Below are positions 42,181 through 52,587 of a stretch of 64,000 nucleotides of DNA, piece after piece. The stretch is from assembly GCA_036520715.1 (NCBI GenBank), contig DATDJF010000353.1:1-64000 (forward strand), written 5' to 3'. Under the pieces are notes generated by a model. It worked only from the letters and a program-made list of their open reading frames with translations. It did no database searches and had not been told where the DNA came from. This stretch comes from JAEUPI01 sp036520715 (GTDB lineage: Bacteria > Pseudomonadota > Gammaproteobacteria > Burkholderiales > Burkholderiaceae_C). Both the position numbers and the translations under genes were made by a program. How positions within the stretch are numbered: position 1 is the stretch's first letter; every line of letters begins with the position of its first letter.

Positions 42181-42894
42181 ATGCGGCAGCGGGTACTTGT
42201 GACGGGCGCATCGCGCGGGCTGGGTGCGGCACTTGCTCGCGAGTTTTGCAAGCGCGGGCATCGCGTTTTCCTCGTCGCGCGCGACGCCGAGGACCTTGCG
42301 CAGCTAGCAGCAGAGATCACTCGCTCGCAGAGGGCAGGCGCCGCCACTTGGCGTGCGCATGACCTGCGTGACGTGGAGAGCACCGAAGCGCTCGCGCGCG
42401 CCGCCGAGCACGCTTTGGGTGGGATCGACATTCTGGTCAACAACGCCGCGATCGGGCCGTACCGGCCGTTCCTCGACAACTCGACTCAAGACCTGCACGA
42501 ACTCCTGGCCTTGAACCTCGAGGCGCCGATGCAGCTCACGCACGCGTTGCTGCCGGGCATGCTCGAGCGTGGCAGTGGTCATGTCATCAACATCGCGTCC
42601 GACTTGGCGCGGCGCCCGCTGGCTCAGATGGCGCCGTATGTCGCCAGCAAGCATGGCCTGCTGGGCTTCGGCGCCTCGTTGCACCGCGAAGTGCGCGGGC
42701 GCGGGGTCCGCGTCACCACGGTGATGCCCGGGGTCATCGACAGCTCGTTCAACGGCAGCGTCGAAGGCAGTCGCGACCAGCGCTGGGCGCTGCCGACCGC
42801 CGCCCTGGCGCAGCAGGTGGTGGATCTGTCGGAATTGCCCGCCACGATGGTCGTCGACGAGCTGGTCGTGCATCCGGCCGACGGCGACTACTGA
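42181..42894 (+). CDS. Short-chain dehydrogenase/reductase
   Basis: 237 residues from the ATG at 42181 with AGGAAGG upstream. Classical SDR: cofactor loop VTGASRGLGAALA, NNAAIG, catalytic Ser in NIASDLARRP and Tyr-Lys in YVASKHGL. The basic residue after the first strand (FLVARD) suggests NADPH. Substrate is unknown; the context (glucokinase-regulator and xylose genes) would allow a sugar or polyol, but nothing in the sequence shows that. First gene of the rightward array, 34 bases after a HexR-like site. Confidence 0.88.
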   Translation: MRQRVLVTGASRGLGAALAREFCKRGHRVFLVARDAEDLAQLAAEITRSQRAGAATWRAHDLRDVESTEALARAAEHALGGIDILVNNAAIGPYRPFLDNSTQDLHELLALNLEAPMQLTHALLPGMLERGSGHVINIASDLARRPLAQMAPYVASKHGLLGFGASLHREVRGRGVRVTTVMPGVIDSSFNGSVEGSRDQRWALPTAALAQQVVDLSELPATMVVDELVVHPADGDY

Positions 42895-42914
42895 GCCACC
42901 TCAGCTGGACATCC

Positions 42915-44780
42915 ATGGCCGCGTCGCAAGAGCACCGCCTGCTGGCCGACATCCAGCCCGAGCACGTGCAGTTCGCCATCGAAAACGAGCCGGGCCTATT
43001 CGAACAAAAGCGCACTCTCAACTGCGACGAATACCCGGACTTCGTCTCCGCGTTGCAGGCGTATCTCTCCCAGGTGACGCCCGAGGTCGTGCGCCGGTCG
43101 GTGCGCCACGGTGCCATCGCGATCGCCTACCCGGTGGCCGGCGACCTGGTTCGGATGACCAACTATCCGTGGGAGTTCTCGATCGAAGCCACGCGCGCGG
43201 CCGTGGGCTTCGACACCTTGCTGGTCGTCAATGATTTCACGGCGACGGCGATGGCGCTGCCCGAGCTCGCACCCGACGAGCGGCGCCAGGTCGGAGGCGG
43301 CCGTCCGCGCGAGCGCAGTGTGATCGGGCTCGTTGGCTCCGGCACGGGCCTTGGCGTCTCCGCACTGGTGGCGGTCGACGACGGATGGGTCTCGCTCGCC
43401 TCCGAAGGTGGGCATGTCAGCTTTGCGCCGAAGAATGAGCACGAGGTCCACGTGCTCGAGTACGCGTGGCGCCAGTTCTCACATGTCTCGGCCGAGCGCT
43501 TGCTCTCCGGGCCCGGGCTGGAGCTGATTCACGCCGCGCTGACGTCACGCACCGGGCGCCCCGTCACCAAGCTGTCGGCGGAGGAGATCACGCGCCGAGC
43601 GGTGGCGGGCGAATGCGCCATCTGCACGCAGACCCTGCAGGTGTTCTGCGAGATGCTGGGGACCATGGCCGCCAACGTCGCCATCACGCTCGGCGCATAC
43701 GGTGGCATCTACATCGGCGGCGCGATCGTGCCTCGCCTGGGCGAGTACTTCGATCGTTCGGGCTTTCGCGCGCGATTCGAATCCAAGGGCCGGCTCAGCG
43801 AGCTGGTTGCGGGCATACCGACCTATGTGGTCACCACAGAGACCGCCACGCTGCAGGGCGCGTCGGCGATCCTGAACGCCCAGATCAAGCGGCGCACCGG
43901 TTCGTCGACGCTGCTCGAGCGCGTGCGCCTGGCGCGCCCGACGCTGACCGCTGCCGAGCGACGCGTCGCGGAGCTGGTGCTCGCGCAGGCGCGCAATGTC
44001 GTCAACGACCCGATCATGGACATTGCGCAGCGCGCAGGTGTCAGCCAGCCGACCGTCGTGCGCTTCTGCCGCTCGCTGGGCTGCGCCGGACTGTCGGACT
44101 TCAAGCTCAAGCTGTCCGCAGGCTTGACTGGGACGATCCCGCTGTCGCACACGCAGGTGAGGCGCAGCGACTCGTCGCTCGAACTCGGTGCCAAGGTCCT
44201 CGACAACACGGCGGCGGCGATGCTGATGATGCGCGACCAGATCAACGGCACGACGATCCAGCGTTGCGTCGACTGCCTGCGCGGCGCACACCGCGTCGAC
44301 TGCTACGCACTACCCCATTTCGGCGCCATCGCCGCCGAGGCACAGTACAAGCTGATGCGCCTGGGCGTGCCTGCGGCGGCCTACGTCGACACGCAGCTGC
44401 AGCCGCTGGCCGCCGGCATGCTGCGACCGGGCGACGTCGTGCTGGCCATCTCGGGCACGGCCGCGGTGCCGGCCTTGCTTGAGGCGGTTGACTTGGCGCT
44501 GGAGCGCGGCGCGACCGTCATCGCGCTGGCTCCCGGGCACTCGCCGTTGGCCAAGCGTGCGACGCTGACGATCGCGATCGACCACCCTGAGGACATCACG
44601 ACGCAGATCCCGATGATCAGCCGCATCCTGCATCTGGCCGTGATCGACATTCTTGCCGTCGGGTTGGCCATGAGCTCGGGCGCAGGCCAGGTGGCGGCTG
44701 CGAAGGCGGACGGCGACGCTGCCGGCACGACCCGCAAGCCTTCGACCGACCTGGCACGCCTGACGTCGCATTCGCGCTGA
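42915..44780 (+). CDS. Glucokinase-like domain fused to RpiR/HexR transcription regulator
   Basis: 621 residues. Residues 8-325 are a glucokinase domain: catalytic Asp in VNDFTATAM (106-114), phosphate-2 loop GSGTGLGVS (141-149) and EGGHVSF (164-170) remain. The phosphate-1 signature, DIGGTNARF in the neighbouring intact kinase, reads DIQPEHVQF (12-20), so ATP binding is probably lost. Residues 335-410 form an RpiR-type HTH (AQRAGVSQPTVVRFCRSLG) and 440-585 a SIS sugar-phosphate domain (AISGTAAVPALLEAVDLALE), as in HexR. Likely a glucose- and KDPG-responsive repressor acting at the nearby palindromes. Followed by xylB after 55 bp. Confidence 0.9.
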   Translation: MAASQEHRLLADIQPEHVQFAIENEPGLFEQKRTLNCDEYPDFVSALQAYLSQVTPEVVRRSVRHGAIAIAYPVAGDLVRMTNYPWEFSIEATRAAVGFDTLLVVNDFTATAMALPELAPDERRQVGGGRPRERSVIGLVGSGTGLGVSALVAVDDGWVSLASEGGHVSFAPKNEHEVHVLEYAWRQFSHVSAERLLSGPGLELIHAALTSRTGRPVTKLSAEEITRRAVAGECAICTQTLQVFCEMLGTMAANVAITLGAYGGIYIGGAIVPRLGEYFDRSGFRARFESKGRLSELVAGIPTYVVTTETATLQGASAILNAQIKRRTGSSTLLERVRLARPTLTAAERRVAELVLAQARNVVNDPIMDIAQRAGVSQPTVVRFCRSLGCAGLSDFKLKLSAGLTGTIPLSHTQVRRSDSSLELGAKVLDNTAAAMLMMRDQINGTTIQRCVDCLRGAHRVDCYALPHFGAIAAEAQYKLMRLGVPAAAYVDTQLQPLAAGMLRPGDVVLAISGTAAVPALLEAVDLALERGATVIALAPGHSPLAKRATLTIAIDHPEDITTQIPMISRILHLAVIDILAVGLAMSSGAGQVAAAKADGDAAGTTRKPSTDLARLTSHSR

Positions 44781-44835
44781 CCGAAGCGGACCAGGAACGC
44801 ATCCACAACGAAGTCTTCCTGAAGGACAAACTGCA

Positions 44836-46290
<1,455 letters not shown>

Positions 46291-46307
46291 CCACTAGGAC
46301 GTCTCCA

Positions 46308-47666
46308 ATGGCCAAGAGCAAATCCAAGTCTCCCCGCGGCACGGCCTACTTCGGCCTCGCCAAGCCCGCGCGATTCGAGGGCGCGAAGTTCAAGCCCGGC
46401 GACAAGCGCCCGTTCGGCTATCGCTGGTACGACCCCTCGCGCAAGGTGCTGGGCAAGCGCATGCAGGACCACCTGCGCTTCGCCGTCTGCTATTGGCACA
46501 GCTTCGTCTGGACCGGCACGGACCCGTTTGGCGGCGAGACCTTCATGCGCCCCTGGCATGCCGCCGGCGGCGACCCGATGCAGCAGGCGCAGTTCAAGGC
46601 CGAGACCGCGTTCGAGCTGTTCCGCCTGCTCGGCGTGCCCTTCTTCACCTTCCACGACCGCGACATCGCGCCCGAGGGCGCCACCTTGCGCGAATCGAAC
46701 CTGAACGTGCGCCGCATCGGCGATTTCTTCGCGAAGAAGATGAGCGAGACCGGCGTCGGCCTGCTGTGGGGCACCGCCAACCTGTTCTCCAACCGGCGCT
46801 ACATGGCCGGCGCGGCGACCAATCCCGACCCCGAAGTGTTCGCCTACGCCGCCGCGCAGGTGAAGAACGTGCTCGAGCTGACCCACGAGCTGAAGGGCGC
46901 GAACTACGTGCTATGGGGCGGCCGCGAGGGCTACGAGACCCTGCTCAACACCGACCTGAAGCGCGAACTGGCGCAACTCGGCCGCTTCATGAACCTGGTG
47001 GTCGAGCACAAACACAAGATCGGCTTCAAGGGCACGATCTTGATCGAGCCCAAGCCGGCCGAGCCGACCAAGCATCAGTATGACTATGACGTTGCCACCG
47101 TGTTCGGCTTCCTGAAGGCCAATGGCTTGGAGAACGAGATCAAGGTCAACATCGAACAGAACCACGCACTGCTCGCCGGCCACACCTTCGAGCACGAGAT
47201 CGTGCTCGCGCAGGCGCTGGGCATCTTCGGCTCGATCGACATGAACCGCGGCGACGAGTTGCTCGGCTGGGACACTGACCAGTTCCCCAACAGCCTGCCG
47301 CAGATGGCGCTTGCGATGTACCACATCGTCAAGGGTGGCGGCCTGGGCACGGGTGGGCTGAACTTCGATGCCAAGCTGCGCCGCCAGTCGATCGACCCCG
47401 ACGACCTCGTTGCCGCCCATGCCCACGCGATGGACCTGTGCGCTCGCGCGCTGCTGGTGGCCGAGAAGATGATCGAACACGACGCGCTCGGCGAGTTCGT
47501 CGCGCAGCGTTACGCCGGCTGGGACGGCAAGCTCGGCAGGAGCATCCTGGCCGGCAAGCAGTCGCTGGCCGACCTGGCGGCGCTGGTCGACAAGACCGGC
47601 CTCGAGCCGCAACCACGCTCCGGCCGGCAGGAACACCTGGAGGCTCTGGTCAACACCTATTTTTGA
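46308..47666 (+). CDS. xylA: Xylose isomerase
   Basis: 452 residues from the ATG at 46308. Converts D-xylose to D-xylulose (and D-glucose to D-fructose) with two divalent metals. Signature segments are present: FHDRDIAPEG with the catalytic His, VLWGGREGYETLLNTD, IEPKPAEPTKHQYDYD with metal-binding Glu, NIEQNHALLAGHTFEHE, and GSIDMNRGDELLGWDTDQFP. The length is that of the larger proteobacterial (class II) enzymes. Neighbouring xylB and the xylose importer complete the pathway. Confidence 0.96.
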   Translation: MAKSKSKSPRGTAYFGLAKPARFEGAKFKPGDKRPFGYRWYDPSRKVLGKRMQDHLRFAVCYWHSFVWTGTDPFGGETFMRPWHAAGGDPMQQAQFKAETAFELFRLLGVPFFTFHDRDIAPEGATLRESNLNVRRIGDFFAKKMSETGVGLLWGTANLFSNRRYMAGAATNPDPEVFAYAAAQVKNVLELTHELKGANYVLWGGREGYETLLNTDLKRELAQLGRFMNLVVEHKHKIGFKGTILIEPKPAEPTKHQYDYDVATVFGFLKANGLENEIKVNIEQNHALLAGHTFEHEIVLAQALGIFGSIDMNRGDELLGWDTDQFPNSLPQMALAMYHIVKGGGLGTGGLNFDAKLRRQSIDPDDLVAAHAHAMDLCARALLVAEKMIEHDALGEFVAQRYAGWDGKLGRSILAGKQSLADLAALVDKTGLEPQPRSGRQEHLEALVNTYF

Positions 47667-47706
47667 AGCACACCGCAACCACACACTCGATTTTCAAAGC
47701 CGGCGT

Positions 47707-47722
47707 CGCCCGCCTTCGGGCG
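47707..47722 (+). repeat. Small hairpin between xylA and xylF
   Basis: CGCCCG-CCTT-CGGGCG, a stable 6-bp stem in the 143-base gap before xylF. No T run follows, so it is more likely a mRNA-processing or stability element than a terminator. Confidence 0.45.
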
Positions 47723-47809
47723 AAAGGCGTCCCGCCGATGCCGGCACGCAACGGTCTCGTGATCGTTACGCATCACGTGGGGCGCCAATCAACAAGGAGA
47801 CGAGACAAC

Positions 47810-48847
47810 ATGAGACTCAATGCAATCTTCGCGGCGACCCTGGTCGCTGCCGGCACCTTCGGCGCGATGCAGGCCGCCTCTGCCGCGGGCGAGACTGTCG
47901 GCGTGTCGTGGTCCAACTTCCAGGAGGAACGCTGGAAAACCGACGAGGCGGCCATCAAGGCCGCGCTCGACAAGGCGGGGCTGAAGTACACCAGCGCCGA
48001 CGCCGCCGGCTCGGCCGAGAAGCAGGCCGCGGACGTCGAGAGCCTGATCACCAAGGGCGCCAAGGCGCTGATCATCCTCGCCTGGGACCAGGACGCCATC
48101 CTGCCCTCGGTGCAGAAGGCCAAGCAGCGCGGCATCCCGGTGATCGCCTACGACCGCCTGATCCAGGAAAAGGACGTCTTCTACATCACCTTCAACAACG
48201 TCGAGGTCGGCCGCATGCAGGCGCGTGAGGTCTTCAAGGTCCAGCCCAAGGGCAACTACGTCTTCATTAAGGGCGCAGCGACCGACCCGAATGCCGACTT
48301 CCTGCGCGGCGGCCAGCAGGAGGTGCTCGACGCGGCGATGAAGAAGGGCGACATCAAGAACGTCGGCGAGCAGTACACCGACGGCTGGGCGCCCGAGAAC
48401 GCGCAGAAGAACATGGAGCAGATCCTGACCAAAACCGGCGGCAAGGTCGACGCGGTGGTCGCCTCCAACGACGGCACGGCCGGCGGCGTGGTCGCGGCGC
48501 TGAAGGCGCACAACATGGTCGGCATCCCGGTCTCGGGGCAAGACGGCGACAAGGCCGCGCTGAACCGCGTCGCACGCGGCGAGCAGACCGTCTCGGTCTG
48601 GAAGGACTCGCGTGAACTCGGCAAGGTGGCCGGCGAGGTCGCCGCGGACCTGATAGCGAAGAAGAAGCCGGCCCACACCACGATTTTCAAGGACGGCAGC
48701 AAGCACATCCCGCAGCAGGCGATCCTGCTCGCGCCGATGCCGATCACCAAGGCCAACCTGAACGCGGTGATCGACGCCAAGTGGATCACGAAGGCGGAGG
48801 TCTGCGCCGGGGTCGACGCGGCGAAGGCGCCGCCGGCCTGCAAATAA
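47810..48847 (+). CDS. xylF: D-xylose-binding periplasmic protein
   Basis: 345 residues from the ATG at 47810 (AAGGAG upstream), with signal peptide ending ASAAGE. The mature protein follows XylF closely: EERWKTDEAAIKAALDKAG, VIAYDRLIQEKDVFYITFNN, YTDGWAPENAQKNMEQIL, AVVASNDGTAGGVVAALK and VSGQDGDKAALNR. Binds xylose and delivers it to the XylH permease. A hairpin after the gene may protect its mRNA segment. Confidence 0.94.
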   Translation: MRLNAIFAATLVAAGTFGAMQAASAAGETVGVSWSNFQEERWKTDEAAIKAALDKAGLKYTSADAAGSAEKQAADVESLITKGAKALIILAWDQDAILPSVQKAKQRGIPVIAYDRLIQEKDVFYITFNNVEVGRMQAREVFKVQPKGNYVFIKGAATDPNADFLRGGQQEVLDAAMKKGDIKNVGEQYTDGWAPENAQKNMEQILTKTGGKVDAVVASNDGTAGGVVAALKAHNMVGIPVSGQDGDKAALNRVARGEQTVSVWKDSRELGKVAGEVAADLIAKKKPAHTTIFKDGSKHIPQQAILLAPMPITKANLNAVIDAKWITKAEVCAGVDAAKAPPACK

Positions 48848-48886
48848 CCCCGGCGTCGGGGCCTGCCTCGCAGGTCCACGATGGGG

Positions 48887-48910
48887 CGGCCGCGCGGCAG
48901 CGCGCGGCCG
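48887..48910 (+). repeat. Hairpin between xylF and xylH
   Basis: Perfect 9-bp arms CGGCCGCGC and GCGCGGCCG with a 6-base loop in the 115-base gap. Probably keeps xylF mRNA in excess of the permease and ATPase mRNA. Confidence 0.55.
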
Positions 48911-48962
48911 GCCACCGGGCCGGCGTGCCGCTTTCGCCGGCCGCCACCTTGAGGGAGAAGAG

Positions 48963-50168
48963 ATGCTGTCGGGTCTGCTTGCGCGCCTGCGCCTCGATCC
49001 TCGGCTGTCATCGATGATCGCAGCGCTGATCGTCATCGCGATCGTGCTGAACGTGATGACGGGCGGGCTGTTCCTATCCGCGGAGAACCTCTACAACCTG
49101 TCGATCCAGACCTGCGTGATCGCGGTGATGGCCTGCGGCATGGTGTACGTGATCGTCGCGCGGCAGATCGACCTGTCGGTCGGATCGCTGCTGGCCTTCA
49201 GCGGCATGGCCGCCGCGTGGATCCAGACGCGTGCGTTCCCGCCCGATTCGACGCTCGGTTGGATCGCCAGCATCGGCGTCGCGCTGGCGCTCGGCGCGGC
49301 CGTCGGGGCGGTCCAGGGCGCACTGGTCGCAAAGATGCGCATCCCGGCCTTCATCGTCACGCTGGCGGGCTACCTGATGTTCCGCGGCGCGGCGTTCATG
49401 GTCAGCGACGGCCAGACGCTCGCGCCGCTGCACCCAACTTACCAGGCGCTCGGCGGCGGCGTCAACGGCGCGATCGGCGTCCATGCCAGCATCGTGTTAG
49501 GCCTGCTTGCCGCGGCCTGGGTGGTCTGGCACGCGTGGACCGCGCGACGCGACCAGAGCCGCTACGGCATCGAGCCGGCACCGGTCTGGGTCGACGCGCT
49601 GAAGGTAGCGCTGATGTGCGCCGCGATCGCCGGATTCGTCTGGACGATGTGCCTGGCGCCGGACTTCACCAACGTCGACGAGGCCGGCAACCCGCGCGGT
49701 CGCGGCATCGGCGTGCCGGTGCTGATCCTGATCGCGATAGCCGTGTTCATGACCTTCGTCGCACAGCGCACCCGCTACGGCCGCTACGTGTTCGCCTACG
49801 GCGGCAACCCGGAGGCAGCGCTGCTGTCGGGCCTGTCCACGACCTGGCTGGTCTGGTCGCTGTTCATCCTGACCGGTGTACTGGCGGCAATCGCCGCCGT
49901 GATCACCACGGCGCGCCTGGGATCGGGTGCCAACTCGATCGGCCAGCTCGCGGAGTTGTACGTGATCTCCGCGGCCGTCATCGGGGGCACCTCGTTCGCG
50001 GGCGGGATCGGCTCGGTGCCGGGGGCGGTGCTCGGCGCGCTGCTGATCCAGACGCTGGACAACGGCATGGTGCTGCTCGACGTATCGAGCCCGATGCGGC
50101 AGATCTTCATCGGCATCGTGCTCATCGTGTCGGTGTGGTTCGACGTCGTCTACCAGAAGAGGACCTGA
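48963..50168 (+). CDS. xylH: Xylose ABC transporter permease
   Basis: 401 residues with about ten hydrophobic spans, of the CUT2 (ribose/xylose) permease family. Typical segments: MACGMVYVIVARQIDLSVGS, MRIPAFIVTLAGYLMFRG, YGRYVFAYGGNPEAALLSG and VIGGTSFAGGIGSVPGAVLG. The ATG at 48963 has GAGGGAGA upstream. It forms the inner-membrane channel for XylF-bound sugar and is followed after 2 bases by the ATPase gene. Confidence 0.94.
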   Translation: MLSGLLARLRLDPRLSSMIAALIVIAIVLNVMTGGLFLSAENLYNLSIQTCVIAVMACGMVYVIVARQIDLSVGSLLAFSGMAAAWIQTRAFPPDSTLGWIASIGVALALGAAVGAVQGALVAKMRIPAFIVTLAGYLMFRGAAFMVSDGQTLAPLHPTYQALGGGVNGAIGVHASIVLGLLAAAWVVWHAWTARRDQSRYGIEPAPVWVDALKVALMCAAIAGFVWTMCLAPDFTNVDEAGNPRGRGIGVPVLILIAIAVFMTFVAQRTRYGRYVFAYGGNPEAALLSGLSTTWLVWSLFILTGVLAAIAAVITTARLGSGANSIGQLAELYVISAAVIGGTSFAGGIGSVPGAVLGALLIQTLDNGMVLLDVSSPMRQIFIGIVLIVSVWFDVVYQKRT

Positions 50169-50170
50169 CG

Positions 50171-50971
50171 ATGATGCAGCCGGAACTCTCCCCGGTCGCG
50201 GCGGCGCCCGCGCCGGATCGCACGCCGTTCGTCGAGATGCGGCAGATCGTGAAGCGTTTCGGCGGCCTGGTCGCCGTCAACCACGTCGATCTCGACCTGT
50301 ACGCGGGCGAATGCGTCGGCGTGCTCGGGCACAACGGCGCCGGCAAGACGGTGCTGATCAAGGTGCTGAGCGGCGTCTACATTCCCGACGAGGGCACGAT
50401 CAAGGTGCACGGCCAGGAGATGCACTTCCGCACCCCGCACGATGCCCAGGCGACGGGCATCGAGACCATCCACCAGACGCTGGCGCTGGCCGACAATCTC
50501 GACGGGCCCGGCAACCTGTTTCTCGGCCGGGAGCTGCTGACGCCCTGGCGCACGCTCGACAGCCGCCGCATGCAGTACGAGGCGCGCAACGTCATCAGCC
50601 GCCTGAACCCGAACTTCAAGAACATCCTCGATCCGGTGCTGCGCATGTCCGGCGGCCAGCGCCAGTCGGTCGCGATCGCCCGCGCACTGTATTTCAACGC
50701 CCGCATCCTGATCATGGACGAGCCCTGCGCGGCGCTGGGCCCGGCCGAGACGCGCATGGTGCTCGAGACCATCAAGCGCCTGAAAGCCGAGGGCATCGGC
50801 ATCTTCCTGATCAGCCACGAGGTGCACGACGTCTTCGAGGTCTGCGACCGCGCGACCGTGATGAAGAACGGCAACGTCGTCGGCATGGTGCACATGAAGG
50901 ACGTCACGCCCGACGAGGTGCTTCAGTTGATCATCCAGGGCAAGCGCCCAGCGCAGGCTCCGGCGGCATGA
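50171..50971 (+). CDS. xylG: Half-size sugar ABC transporter ATP-binding protein
   Basis: 266 residues, one nucleotide-binding domain only; XylG of E. coli has two fused domains and about 510 residues. Walker A GHNGAGKTVLIK, Q-loop TIHQTLALADNL, signature MSGGQRQSVAIAR, Walker B ILIMDEPCAALGP and switch FLISHEVHDVFEV are all intact. Single-domain ATPases of this type are known for FrcA-like fructose importers, so it would act as a homodimer. It is not a truncation: the stop overlaps the start of the next gene (ATGA) and the C-terminus is natural. Confidence 0.88.
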   Translation: MMQPELSPVAAAPAPDRTPFVEMRQIVKRFGGLVAVNHVDLDLYAGECVGVLGHNGAGKTVLIKVLSGVYIPDEGTIKVHGQEMHFRTPHDAQATGIETIHQTLALADNLDGPGNLFLGRELLTPWRTLDSRRMQYEARNVISRLNPNFKNILDPVLRMSGGQRQSVAIARALYFNARILIMDEPCAALGPAETRMVLETIKRLKAEGIGIFLISHEVHDVFEVCDRATVMKNGNVVGMVHMKDVTPDEVLQLIIQGKRPAQAPAA

Positions 50972-52587
50972 ACGCGCGGCTCGCCCTCCCTGCGCTGGTC
51001 CTGGCGTGCACGGCGGCCGGGGCCGCCCCGCCCGTGCCGCGTTTCGTCGACGAGACCGACGCGGCTGGCTTCCAGAGCCGCTTCGACGGCGACTGGGAAT
51101 ACATGGTCGGAGGCGGGGTGGCGGCGCTCGACTGCGACGACTCGGGCAAGCCTTCGCTGTGGATCGCGGGCGGCGCCAACCGCGCGCGTTTCTATCGCAA
51201 CCGCAGTGCTCGCGGGGGTGCGCTCAGGTTCGAGGAGCAGCGTGTCGGCCTCGAAATGACGAGCGCGCTCGGTGCCTACCCGATCGACATCGACGGCGAC
51301 GGCAAGGTCGACCTCATGGTGCTGCGCGTCGGCGAAACGGTACTGTTGCGCGGCCTCGGCGAATGCCGGTTCGAGCGTGCCAACGAGGCATGGGGCTTTG
51401 CCGGCGGCAACCAGTGGACGAGCGCGTTCTCCGCTGCCTGGCTCGGCGACAACGCGCGGCCGACGCTGGCCCTGGGCACCTACATCGCCCGCACGGCGCA
51501 GGAATTCCCCTGGGGCAACTGCACGCCGAACCAGCTGTTCCAGCCGTCGCCGGATGCCGGATTGCGCTACCTGCCGCCGCGCGAACTGAAGCCGGGCCAC
51601 TGCGCGCTGTCGATGTTGTTCTCGGACTGGAACCGCAGCGGCATGCCGGCGCTGCGCATCGCCAACGACCGCGAGTACTACAAGGGCGGACAAGAGCAAC
51701 TCTGGCAGGTGGGCAGCGATGGCAGCGCGCTCGAGCAGACGGCGGCCGACGGCTGGCAGCCGCTGCAGATCTGGGGCATGGGCATCGCCAGCGCCGATCT
51801 GGACGGCAGCGGCTTCCCTGCCTACTACATCACGAGCATGGCCGACAACAAGCTGCAGGTGCTTGCCTCGGGTGCCTCCGGGCCACGGTATGTCGATGTC
51901 GCATTCGCTCGCGGCGCCACGGCCCATCGGCCGTTCGTCGGCGGCGACGTGCACCCGTCCACCGCGTGGCACGCCCAGTTCGCCGACGTCAACAACGATG
52001 GCTTGCTCGACCTGTTCGTGGTCAAGGGCAACGTCGGCAACATGCCCGACTTTGCGATGCTCGATCCGAGCAACCTGATGCTCGGCAACCCCTCCGGGCG
52101 CTTCACCGACGCGGCGGCCGAAGCGGGCCTGATGAACGTGCAGCGCGGCCGCGGCGGGCTGCTGGTGGACCTGAACGGCGACGGGCTGCTCGACGCCGTC
52201 ATCGTCAACCGCTGGGACAAAGCCAAGCTGTGGCGCAATGTGGGCTCCGGCAGCGCGGCCGAGCCGAAGCCGCTCGGTCATTGGCTGCAGGTGCGGCCGC
52301 GCCAGGACGGCGGCAACCGCGACGCCATCGGCGCCTGGCTCGAGGTGGAATCGCTCGGCCGCGTGCAGCGTCGCGAGCTGGTGGTCGGCGGCGGCCATGC
52401 GAGTGGCGCGCTCGGCTACCAGCACGTCGGGTTGGGGGCGGCGACGCGAGCGCGCGTGCGCGTGCTCTGGCCCGGCACGAAGGCCGGCGAGACCTCGCCG
52501 AAGCGTGTGAGCGCCTGGTTCGACGTCGTTGCCGATCGCTTCTATCTGATCGACCGTTCGAGCGGACTGCGGGAGGTGCGGCCATGA
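50968..52587 (+). CDS. CRTAC1-family FG-GAP / ASPIC-UnbV repeat protein, exported
   Basis: 539 residues with a signal peptide (LALPALVLACTAAGAAPP). Several FG-GAP/VCBS-type calcium-binding loops are visible: YPIDIDGDGKVDLMVLRVG, ASADLDGSGFPAYYIT, FADVNNDGLLDLFVVKG and LVDLNGDGLLDAVIVNR, consistent with a seven-bladed propeller. The C-terminal part (RDAIGAWLEVESLGRVQRRE, then GLGAATRARVRVLWPG) is an ASPIC/UnbV domain. Such proteins bind calcium and are extracytoplasmic; no catalytic role is established. Coupled by ATGA overlap to the ATPase gene before and the haloperoxidase-like gene after it. Confidence 0.88.
   Translation: MNARLALPALVLACTAAGAAPPVPRFVDETDAAGFQSRFDGDWEYMVGGGVAALDCDDSGKPSLWIAGGANRARFYRNRSARGGALRFEEQRVGLEMTSALGAYPIDIDGDGKVDLMVLRVGETVLLRGLGECRFERANEAWGFAGGNQWTSAFSAAWLGDNARPTLALGTYIARTAQEFPWGNCTPNQLFQPSPDAGLRYLPPRELKPGHCALSMLFSDWNRSGMPALRIANDREYYKGGQEQLWQVGSDGSALEQTAADGWQPLQIWGMGIASADLDGSGFPAYYITSMADNKLQVLASGASGPRYVDVAFARGATAHRPFVGGDVHPSTAWHAQFADVNNDGLLDLFVVKGNVGNMPDFAMLDPSNLMLGNPSGRFTDAAAEAGLMNVQRGRGGLLVDLNGDGLLDAVIVNRWDKAKLWRNVGSGSAAEPKPLGHWLQVRPRQDGGNRDAIGAWLEVESLGRVQRRELVVGGGHASGALGYQHVGLGAATRARVRVLWPGTKAGETSPKRVSAWFDVVADRFYLIDRSSGLREVRP

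Noticed and set aside
50171..50971. Truncated or frameshifted XylG
   Set aside because: All nucleotide-binding motifs and a natural C-terminus are present and the stop overlaps the next start, so a native half-size ATPase is more likely.
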